Below are positions 26,493-32,861 of a stretch of 63,313 nucleotides of DNA, piece after piece. How positions within the stretch are numbered: the first letter of the stretch is position 1; each line of letters starts with the position of its first letter. Position numbers and translations under genes: made by a program. Source of the DNA: an uncultured Chlorobiaceae bacterium. GTDB taxonomy: Bacteria > Bacteroidota > Chlorobiia > Chlorobiales > Chlorobiaceae. Location of the stretch: NCBI GenBank assembly GCA_903869365.1, contig CAIPYV010000134.1, forward strand, positions 1 through 63,313, given 5' to 3'. The notes beneath the pieces are model-generated. The model saw nothing but the letters and a program-made list of their open reading frames with translations, made no database searches and was not told the origin of the DNA.

Positions 26493-28274
26493 ATGATTAA
26501 ACAGAACATCATGCCGGACTCGATACTTAAAAGAAAACGTGCAAGAATCACTGACCGAAATAGATGGCCTCGCTGCTGGTGGTATCCTGTGCCAGAAGAA
26601 GATAAACGTCACTTGGATGTTGTCGGGCAACTGCATGAGAGTTACGCAAAAACGATCAATAAAACGATGTTTGCGCTTCTCGGTGTCGGGTTCTATTGTT
26701 TGCTCAAGGTTATTGGGGAGTCCGATAAATCGCTTATTGTTGCGAACACAACCATTCAAACGCCGGTGGGTGGCACCTCCATCTCCTTTCAGAGCTTTCT
26801 TTGGGTTGCTCCTTTTCTGCTTGTTATCCTGGCCGTCTATCTTCACATTGTTTACGGACACTGGCTGAAACTGGAAAGAAGACGGGAGTTTCTTAACGAT
26901 AAATCGGAGAAATTCGGTGACGCAACAATCGAGAGCATTCCTGCTCTTTTCAGCTTTAAAGAGCGTCTACCACGCTTTTTCACCAATCTCGTTTTTTACT
27001 GGTTCGTGCCGCTGACCTTGTGGATTATGGCGTATAAGGCTTTTGCCCTCAAGGAGTCCATTCTTTGGTTTTCTGGTTTTGCCTCCATTGTCACCATCTT
27101 ACTGCTTTTTCTGCAGATCAATCGTTGTCCTGATTCCAAATCAGAATCTACATCAAGATCAAGATGGTTGTGTTGGATTTTGTCCAGATGGGGAGCCTTC
27201 GGCCGGCTTGTTGCTTTTATAGTCAATGTTCCTTCAAAACGGTGGTTTTGGAATTTGCCCCGATGGGTAGTCTCAGGAGTGTTCGTTGCCTTCATGGTCA
27301 ACCTTCCATCTGTTTCTAAATCATTCCGTCGTCCACTCAATCTTCCGCGGGAAGATCTTAAGGGAGCCTGGCTGCAAGGCCTTGATATGGAAGGTGCAGA
27401 CATGAACAACGTCAATCTTCAGGGTGCGAACCTTGCTGGAGCAAATCTTCGGAACGTCAATCTTCAAAATGCCAGCCTTCAGGGTGCGAACCTCAAGAGG
27501 GCTCATTTACAAAATGCACACCTTAACGCTGCAAATCTCCAGGGAACAAATATTGGCGGAGCTAATTTTGATGGCGCAGATCTTTTTTCTGCCGATTTCA
27601 GGGAGGCAAAAGAGATGGAGCTTTATCGGATTCAAAAAGCCGCGAATTGGAATCGAGCCTATTATACTATTAATTTATTTTCACTTCTTAAACTTTCTCG
27701 AACTCACAATGATGACCTTGAAAAAATCGGCACTTATTTTCAAGGGGGGAAAATCGCTTATATACTCCAACCAGGTGATACCGGTTACGTTGATGGAGAG
27801 CAGCATGGCCTGATTGCCGCCGAAGAAGACATAAAAACTATATACACTGACGCTTGGGACAAAGTGTCTGTTACAGGATACTACCGCTGGAGTACCGGCC
27901 AATACGAAAATGAGAACAAAAGCGATTATGCCTCTCAGGCGTTGTTCAACACCAGCATACAGGTCGGTGATGGCAAAGACAATACAGATAAAATACTCGC
28001 AAAATATCCTGCCGCAGCTTTTCCTAACAGTGCAGCAGCAGTTGCAAGAGCATATCGTGGTGGTGGCTATGATGACTGGTTTTTGCCAAGCCAGAGTGAG
28101 CTTAACCAACTCTATCTTAACAGAAGTGCTGTTGGCGGTTTTGTGGACTACAGCTACTGGAGTTCTTCGGAGTTCAATGCATTCCTCGCATGGTTACAGA
28201 GTTTCGGTAACGGGGACCAGTACTACTTCATCCAGTACTTCAAGGGGCGGGTTCGTCCTGTCCGGGCTTTTTAA
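26493..28274 (+). CDS. DGR target protein: membrane segments, pentapeptide repeats and variable DUF1566/C-type-lectin-like domain
   Basis: Start taken at 26493 (GGGAG 11 nt upstream); an earlier in-frame ATG at 26448 is possible. The 593-residue product has four hydrophobic segments in the first ~215 residues (FALLGVGFYCLLKVIG, FLWVAPFLLVILAVYLHIVYG, FFTNLVFYWFVPLTLWIMAY, ILWFSGFASIVTILLLFL), then about 17 pentapeptide-repeat units of A(D/N)LxX type (LQGANLAGANLRNVNLQNASLQGANL...), then a DUF1566/Lcl-type domain with GGYDDWFLPSQSELNQLY. The last 49 codons are the variable repeat (28125-28271). In known DGRs this C-type-lectin-like fold displays diversified residues for ligand binding. Membrane anchoring suggests a receptor attached to the cell envelope; the ligand is unknown. 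Avd, template repeat and RT follow downstream. Confidence 0.93.
   Translation: MIKQNIMPDSILKRKRARITDRNRWPRCWWYPVPEEDKRHLDVVGQLHESYAKTINKTMFALLGVGFYCLLKVIGESDKSLIVANTTIQTPVGGTSISFQSFLWVAPFLLVILAVYLHIVYGHWLKLERRREFLNDKSEKFGDATIESIPALFSFKERLPRFFTNLVFYWFVPLTLWIMAYKAFALKESILWFSGFASIVTILLLFLQINRCPDSKSESTSRSRWLCWILSRWGAFGRLVAFIVNVPSKRWFWNLPRWVVSGVFVAFMVNLPSVSKSFRRPLNLPREDLKGAWLQGLDMEGADMNNVNLQGANLAGANLRNVNLQNASLQGANLKRAHLQNAHLNAANLQGTNIGGANFDGADLFSADFREAKEMELYRIQKAANWNRAYYTINLFSLLKLSRTHNDDLEKIGTYFQGGKIAYILQPGDTGYVDGEQHGLIAAEEDIKTIYTDAWDKVSVTGYYRWSTGQYENENKSDYASQALFNTSIQVGDGKDNTDKILAKYPAAAFPNSAAAVARAYRGGGYDDWFLPSQSELNQLYLNRSAVGGFVDYSYWSSSEFNAFLAWLQSFGNGDQYYFIQYFKGRVRPVRAF
28125..28271 (+). repeat. 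DGR variable repeat (VR)
   Basis: 147 bp at the 3' end of the target gene, aligning without gaps to 28856-29002. I count 21 positions where the template has A and VR has another base, covering 15 codons, mostly AAC/AAA/AAT codons turned into TTC, TAC, CTC, GAC, AGC, ATC and similar. Two non-adenine differences: 28181 (A; template G) and 28267 (C; template G, beyond the GC-rich end). Unvaried ends: GTTGGCGGTTTTGTGGAC at the 5' end and GGGGCGGGTTCGTCCTGTCC at the 3' end, the latter in the place of the initiation-of-mutagenic-homing sequence. Confidence 0.97.
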
Positions 28275-28308
28275 CTATTTATCTATTCAACAATTAACCT
28301 CTGGGGGT

Positions 28309-28330
28309 ACAGGGGGCTTTTGCCCCCTGT
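28309..28330 (+). other. Hairpin downstream of VR (DGR cruciform element or terminator)
   Basis: Perfect 9-bp stem ACAGGGGGC / GCCCCCTGT with a TTTT loop, 34 bp after the target stop codon. Hairpins of 7-10 bp with 4-nt loops a short distance 3' of VR are known to promote mutagenic homing in studied DGRs. A short T-tract further on also allows a terminator role. Confidence 0.75.
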
Positions 28331-28348
28331 TAAAAATATTTTTATGGT

Positions 28349-28702
28349 ATGGCACTCTATTACGATTTACCGGTCTACCGTGATGTCTACTCCCTGATTC
28401 TTAAAATCTTTGAGTATACCAAGGATTTTCCGCGTGAATACAAGTACACCCTGGGCCAGGATCTCAAGCGTGACAGCCTGGTGTTGGTCAGGAGTATCTA
28501 CAGGGCCAATAAAGCCAAAAGCAAGACGGAGTATCTTGAGCTCTTTCTTGACGATTTTGAAATCCTTAAACTGGAGGTGCGATTATGTGTTGACCTGAAA
28601 ATTCTGCCCATGAAAAAGCAGGCTGAAATTGCAGGGCTCATGGACGGGATTGGGAAACAAATCACCGGATGGCGAAATGCCGGGATGGTGAGAGGTGCCT
28701 GA
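28349..28702 (+). CDS. avd: Avd, DGR accessory variability determinant
   Basis: A 117-residue all-helical protein: LPVYRDVYSLILKIFEYTKDFPREYKYTLGQDLKRDSLVLVRSIYRANKAKSK, then LELFLDDFEILKLEVRLCVDLKILPMKKQAEIAGLMDGIGKQITGWRN. This is the four-helix-bundle family shared by DGR Avd proteins and 23S rRNA intervening-sequence proteins. Avd forms a basic pentamer that binds the DGR RT and template RNA and is needed for cDNA synthesis. Position between VR gene and TR, as in Bordetella phage-type DGRs, supports the assignment. Confidence 0.93.
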   Translation: MALYYDLPVYRDVYSLILKIFEYTKDFPREYKYTLGQDLKRDSLVLVRSIYRANKAKSKTEYLELFLDDFEILKLEVRLCVDLKILPMKKQAEIAGLMDGIGKQITGWRNAGMVRGA

Positions 28703-28855
28703 ATTCTGTTGGTCAAGGCTGACGGAAGCGAGCAAGGCTTTGTTCAAAAGCGGCAAAGAGACTGAGCGCCGAACGAAGAACAACATTGAAGATCGGGGCG
28801 CAGTAAAGGAAAATGCACTGAAAGCGCTTTTAGTGTATGCGAACATCTTTGCGAT

Positions 28856-29002
28856 AGTGCTGTTGGCGGTTTTGTGGACAACAACTACTGGAGTTCTACG
28901 GAGAACAATGCGAACAACGCATGGAAACAGAATTTCGGTAACGGGAACCAGAACTACAACAACAAGAACAACAAGGGGCGGGTTCGTCCTGTCCGGGGTT
29001 TT
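28856..29002 (+). ncRNA. DGR template repeat (TR), part of the template RNA
   Basis: 147 bp with 88% or lower identity to VR, all but two differences at template adenines. Read in the VR frame it is dominated by Asn codons (VDNNYWSSTENNANNAW...), the typical adenine-rich template. It lies 153 bp after avd and 48 bp before the RT gene. The RNA around it serves as template for adenine-mutagenised cDNA. Reading frames through this region (for example from 28695) should not be called genes. Confidence 0.97.
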
Positions 29003-29018
29003 GAACAAGCAAGTGTAT

Positions 29019-29044
29019 CGCCCGGATGAGAACTTCTCCGGGCG
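29019..29044 (+). other. Hairpin between TR and the RT start codon
   Basis: 8-bp stem CGCCCGGA / TCCGGGCG with a 10-nt loop, ending 6 nt before the RT ATG. It could be structure at the 3' end of the template RNA, or limit RT translation by hiding its ribosome binding site. Confidence 0.6.
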
Positions 29045-29050
29045 TTATAC

Positions 29051-30268
29051 ATGACAAAACCTTCGCCATTGCAATTTGAACTTTTTCCACCAGAACCGAT
29101 CTCTCTTGCTGAGCTTTTTGAGGCTTACGAAAACTGTCGTCGCCACAAACGAAAGACGCAGAATGCTATGGCTTTTGAACTTGATTACGAGCACAATCTG
29201 GTTGATCTCTGTGAGGAAATCAATAATGGCAGCTATCAGCCTGGGAACTCTATTGCCTTTATTGTCGACAAGCCGGTTAAACGGGAAATATTTGCTGCTG
29301 ACTTTCGTGACCGTGTGGTGCACCATCTCATTATCAATAAACTCAACGAATTGTTTGAAAAAGAGTTTATCGCCGACAGCTACTCTTGCCGCAAAGGGAA
29401 AGGAACGCATAAAGGCATTGAGCGCCTTGACCGGTTTATCCGACAATGCTCACGAAACTACAGCCGTGACTGCTGGATTTTAAAGATTGATATCAAGGGA
29501 TTTTTCATGAGTATCGATCGTAAGCGCCTTTACCATCAACTGGAGCTGTTTGTTAGAGCGAACTACCATCTTCCTGATCGCCCGTTTCTTCTTGAGCTAT
29601 GCCGCAAGGTTATTTTTTACGATCCGGCAGCCAATTGCATTATCAAAGGGAGACGTGCAAACTGGAAAGGCTTACCGGACGATAAAAGCCTTTTTCACTC
29701 CCGTCCGGGGTGCGGTTTGCCGATTGGCAACCTGACCAGCCAAGTTTTTGCCAACTTCTACCTCAATATCTTTGACCATTTCATGAAACACACACTCGGG
29801 TTGCGATATTATGGTCGCTACGTTGATGATATGGTCGCTGTTCATCGAAATAAGGCATTTTTGAACTCTTTGCTGCCGATCATCCGAGTTTATCTGCAAC
29901 GGGAACTGGGATTAACGCTTCACCCGCATAAAATTTTCCTTGAGCATTACTCGCAAGGGGTCAACTACCTCGGCGTTATCATCAAGCCAAGGAGAATCTA
30001 TGTCGTAAATCGCACCAAAGGCAACTTTTACAGCGCTCTGTTGACGTATAACAGTATAGCGCAAAGGCACAAACCTTATCATGAAGAACGAGCCGCTTTC
30101 CAGAGCCACATCAACTCTTACCTTGGTTTGATGAAGCATTACCATACCTATACCCTGCGCCGATCCATGCTGCGCAAGCACCTCTCTCCATTGTGGTTAA
30201 GACTGGTAAAGCCAAATGCGCGTATTGACAAATTCACTTTCATCAACAGGCAACGGAGGAGGTATTAG
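29051..30268 (+). CDS. DGR reverse transcriptase
   Basis: A 405-residue retron/group II-like RT. Catalytic motif YVDD at residues 257-260 (RYYGRYVDDMVAV). The DGR-specific motif 4 is GLPIGNLTSQVFANFYLN (IGNxxSQ), and motif 3 has DIKGFFMSIDR with the first catalytic Asp. It lacks a maturase (X) or HNH domain, unlike group II intron RTs. DGR RTs copy TR RNA with misincorporation at adenines and the cDNA replaces VR. All partners (VR gene, Avd, TR) are immediately upstream on the same strand and intact, so the system appears functional. Confidence 0.96.
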   Translation: MTKPSPLQFELFPPEPISLAELFEAYENCRRHKRKTQNAMAFELDYEHNLVDLCEEINNGSYQPGNSIAFIVDKPVKREIFAADFRDRVVHHLIINKLNELFEKEFIADSYSCRKGKGTHKGIERLDRFIRQCSRNYSRDCWILKIDIKGFFMSIDRKRLYHQLELFVRANYHLPDRPFLLELCRKVIFYDPAANCIIKGRRANWKGLPDDKSLFHSRPGCGLPIGNLTSQVFANFYLNIFDHFMKHTLGLRYYGRYVDDMVAVHRNKAFLNSLLPIIRVYLQRELGLTLHPHKIFLEHYSQGVNYLGVIIKPRRIYVVNRTKGNFYSALLTYNSIAQRHKPYHEERAAFQSHINSYLGLMKHYHTYTLRRSMLRKHLSPLWLRLVKPNARIDKFTFINRQRRRY

Positions 30269-30530
30269 TAGTTCCTCAGGGTATAAAAGCCAGTTGTTGT
30301 CTTCTTATTGCCTGAAAAAGAGGGTAGATACAAGAATTTTATTGCCAATATTTTTAGGAATGCAATCATCCCTATGACAATGCTTCTGTGCAACCAGCTT
30401 GATTAATTGCTTTGCTTGGGTTCAGAATAGAGTTTTTTTCGATTTGTTTGACGTAGTTCAGTAGAGAAAGTTGATATCTTTAATTACATTATAAATACTT
30501 TCAATTAATCAGAATGAACGGGAAAAGTTT

Positions 30531-31499
30531 ATGCCAAGGGGGCCGAGACTTGATGCTCCTGGCGCCTTGCATCATGTGATTATACGTGGAATTGAGCGCG
30601 GAGCTATTGTCAGCGATGATGATGACCGGATAGAGGTTGTGCGTCGTATGGGAAAGCTGGCGAAGGATTCCGGTACATCCGTCTATGCATACGCGCTGAT
30701 GACCAATCATCTGCATATTCTGCTCAAAAGCGGAAAGGGCGGACTTGCAACCTACATGCGCCGTCTGCTTTCAGGTTATGCTCAGTATTTCAACCGCCGC
30801 CATAACAGATCCGGCTATCTCTTTCAGAACCGGTACAAGTCGATTATCTGTGAAGAGGAAGCATATTTCTACAAGCTTATCGCTTATATCCATCTAAATC
30901 CTTTTAAAGCCGGTATTGTCGGCTCTATTGACGAGCTTGCACGATATCCCTGGTGTAGTCATTCTGTGCTGATGAAGCGTATCGTACATGACTGGCTCGA
31001 TCGAGATTATGTACTGCAGTTTTTCGGGAGAACGGAGGGGAAGGCGAGAAAAGCATACCTTGCGTTTCTTGAAGAAGAGATTGGCATTGATCGTGAGTCG
31101 GAACTCTCGGGAGGCGGGTTGGTCCGTTCCCATGGTGGTTGGTCGAATGTCCAGTCTATGCGACAACAAGGGCTGAAGGAATTGGGAGATGAAAGGATTC
31201 TCGGCAGTGGGGACTTTGTCAAATCGCTGCTCGCAGAGGCTGAACGGGATGTCGAACAGCAGATCAGTGCAGGGGAAAGGCTGGAATTAGTGCAACAGGA
31301 TATTACTGCTGTTTGCAAGAACGCCGGAGTCAGTGTAGCATTTTTTCGTTCAGGAAGCCGAAGTGGATCGTTGTCGGCATTGAGAAAGAGTCTTGCTCAA
31401 AAATTTGTTCAAGAGTATGGATTGTCTTTTGCAGAGTCTGCAAGGCAGCTGGGGGTGACGACCAGTGCTGTGAGTTCTATGGTGAGAAAAGGGGGATAA
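30531..31499 (+). CDS. RAYT (REP-associated tyrosine transposase, Y1/HUH family)
   Basis: A 322-residue single-strand transposase of IS200/Y1 type. HUH motif NHLHIL; the PRLDAPGALHHVIIRGIERG opening and the YFNRRHNRSGYLFQNRYKSI...AYIHLNPFKAGIV block are typical of RAYTs. The C-terminal region has an added helix-turn-helix-like segment (YGLSFAESARQLGVTTSAVSSMVRK), which distinguishes this subtype from plain IS200. A promoter candidate TTGACG-17 nt-TTGATA lies at 30448-30476. Twelve bp after the stop is copy 3 of the 23-bp repeat, and pieces resembling the 3' end of this gene precede other copies (36472, 43140). That links the gene to the repeat family. It is a single-copy full-length gene in this window, as is usual for RAYTs. 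Confidence 0.9.
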   Translation: MPRGPRLDAPGALHHVIIRGIERGAIVSDDDDRIEVVRRMGKLAKDSGTSVYAYALMTNHLHILLKSGKGGLATYMRRLLSGYAQYFNRRHNRSGYLFQNRYKSIICEEEAYFYKLIAYIHLNPFKAGIVGSIDELARYPWCSHSVLMKRIVHDWLDRDYVLQFFGRTEGKARKAYLAFLEEEIGIDRESELSGGGLVRSHGGWSNVQSMRQQGLKELGDERILGSGDFVKSLLAEAERDVEQQISAGERLELVQQDITAVCKNAGVSVAFFRSGSRSGSLSALRKSLAQKFVQEYGLSFAESARQLGVTTSAVSSMVRKGG

Positions 31500-31510
31500 G
31501 TTTGGGGAAG

Positions 31511-31532
31511 TATCGCTATTCAACAACGTCCC
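31511..31532 (+). repeat. RAYT-linked repeat, copy 3
   Basis: 22 bp, TATCGCTATTCAACAACGTC then CC, 12 bp after the RAYT stop. On the minus strand it encodes the end and stop of the MauE-like gene (RDVVE). Confidence 0.92.
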
Positions 31533-31956
31533 GAATCTTCAATAACAGGATGAACAACAGGATGTCTCTGATAATCGGAACGATACCGATCTCCTCTTTG
31601 AGGCTGTACCATTGGGATAGGAGCTTGAAGCAACCGCAGTCGTGATTGAGTCCTCTCATTATATTGTTTATCATGGCGGCGATAAAGATAACCATCATGC
31701 AGAGCATTACCGTGGAACTGAACCGCGCGAACAGGTTGATGAGAAGCATGGTACCGCACAGAAGTTCACAAAGGGAGACGAGGAGCGCAATGGAGGGGAT
31801 AAGAAATGAGGGCAGAATCTGGTATTCGGCGATGATAAGACCGAAAAACTTCAGATCCAGGAGTTTTTCTAATCCTGACATGATGAAAAAAGCACCGAGC
31901 ATCAATCTCAGTGCTGTGATTAATGCTGGTGGAAAGCCAAATTTTGTCATAGGCAT
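31516..31956 (-). CDS. MauE/DoxX-like redox-associated membrane protein
   Basis: A 146-residue protein with four transmembrane helices (LITALRLMLGAFFIMSGLEKLLD, PSIALLVSLCELLCGTMLLINLF, VMLCMMVIFIAAMINNIM, IRDILLFILLLKI). LRLMLGAFFIMSGLEKLLDLKFF and LNHDCGCFKLL (CGC) are typical of MauE/DoxX proteins that work with thioredoxin-like or rhodanese partners in membrane redox reactions. It follows a secreted rhodanese gene on the same strand with 49 bp between them, as in other bacteria. Its last codons RDVVE and stop are supplied by repeat copy 3, so its C-terminus may differ from the ancestral one. Confidence 0.8.
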   Translation of the reverse strand: MPMTKFGFPPALITALRLMLGAFFIMSGLEKLLDLKFFGLIIAEYQILPSFLIPSIALLVSLCELLCGTMLLINLFARFSSTVMLCMMVIFIAAMINNIMRGLNHDCGCFKLLSQWYSLKEEIGIVPIIRDILLFILLLKIRDVVE

Positions 31957-32005
31957 CTTGTGTTTCCTTGTTTATGATATGGCAAGGCATTGCTTCAATG
32001 GAAGC

Positions 32006-32452
32006 TCATCCTTCAATTGGGAAACCTGCATGAGCCCATTCGATCAGACCGCCTGAAAAAACCCTGACATTTCTGTAACCATTTTTCATCAGTTTTTTAG
32101 CAACATGCCTGGCCTTTCCGCAACTGTGCTCAGTGCAATAGACCACAATAAGGCTTTCAATGGCTTTGTTTTGCCTGAAATCAGGAAACTGCTCGTCAAA
32201 CCTGCTGTCCGAAAGAGAAATGGCTCCTTTGATATGTGACTTGTAATACTCATACTCGGAACGTGCATCGACAAAACATGCCGAATGACTGTCAAAAAGG
32301 GCTTTGGTGGCAGAGAGATCGAGTTCGCTGGATTCTTCTTTCGCCAGAGCAACAGATTCAGACGCATGGAGTTGTGATAAGGAAGGGGATATGCTTGAGA
32401 GTACTATAATAAGCGTAGCGAACAGCTGTCTTCGTAATGGTTTTCCTGACAT
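32006..32452 (-). CDS. Exported rhodanese-domain protein
   Basis: From the ATG at 32452 the product is about 148 residues: signal peptide (MSGKPLRRQLFATLIIVLSS, cleavage near HA-SES), then a rhodanese domain with CFVDARSEYEYYKSHIKGAISL and the active-site loop YCTEHSCGKARH (Cys nucleophile), ending GGLIEWAHAGFPIEG. It should handle sulfane sulfur in the periplasm, which fits a sulfur-oxidising bacterium. Upstream of and probably co-transcribed with the MauE-like gene. Confidence 0.83.
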   Translation of the reverse strand: MSGKPLRRQLFATLIIVLSSISPSLSQLHASESVALAKEESSELDLSATKALFDSHSACFVDARSEYEYYKSHIKGAISLSDSRFDEQFPDFRQNKAIESLIVVYCTEHSCGKARHVAKKLMKNGYRNVRVFSGGLIEWAHAGFPIEG

Positions 32453-32717
32453 GATGTTTAAAGGGATTGTTCTTTGCTGTGATTTTACAGTCAGCATTAT
32501 TCATCAGAAACAAATAAAGGGGGCAAAAATTAACGTCAGCAAATAAGACGCCATGCAACCTTTTGGCAGAAGATAATCACAACAACCATTATTTCCATAC
32601 TCTTCTGCGCCAGCCGAACCCATACCTAATCTCGTTTTCCAGATAACACTATGTTTCTTGCCGGTGTTTCTGAACGTCGAGGCTTTTTGGCATGTTCCAG
32701 CAGCTTTTGCTTGCTAC

Positions 32718-32740
32718 TATCGCTATTCAACAACGTCCCC
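32718..32740 (+). repeat. RAYT-linked repeat, copy 4
   Basis: 23 bp. On the minus strand it directly follows a receiver-domain remnant and ends it with QGDVVE and a stop. Confidence 0.9.
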
Positions 32741-32845
32741 TTGGATGAGATTGATTTCGGGATGTTGTCCCTCTTAAGGCTTTTTGTAAGCAGAAGTGTA
32801 CTTACCGGGGTCGTCTTCAGCGATGAGAATGGAGAATGATAAGTT
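32741..32845 (-). pseudogene. Receiver (REC) domain remnant downstream of the kinase at 32862
   Basis: Minus-strand pieces read ILIAEDDPG...KKP, then after a short collapse HPEINLI, which correspond to the start of a REC domain (ILVAEDD...LLKKSLKG) and to the HHPEINLVLMDIKMP block of the paralogue at 58574. The phospho-acceptor Asp and everything beyond it are replaced by repeat copy 4. The kinase upstream therefore once had a receiver like its paralogues. Confidence 0.72.
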
Positions 32846-32861
32846 CTGAGAACAAGAGTGC

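Noticed and set aside
28695-29054. Open frame across the DGR template repeat as a gene
   Set aside because: It reads TR in a different frame from VR; the Thr/Arg-rich product is an artefact of the adenine-rich template.
29051-30268. RT as part of a group II intron or a retron
   Set aside because: No maturase/HNH domain or intron RNA around it, and the adjacent TR/VR/Avd identify a DGR.
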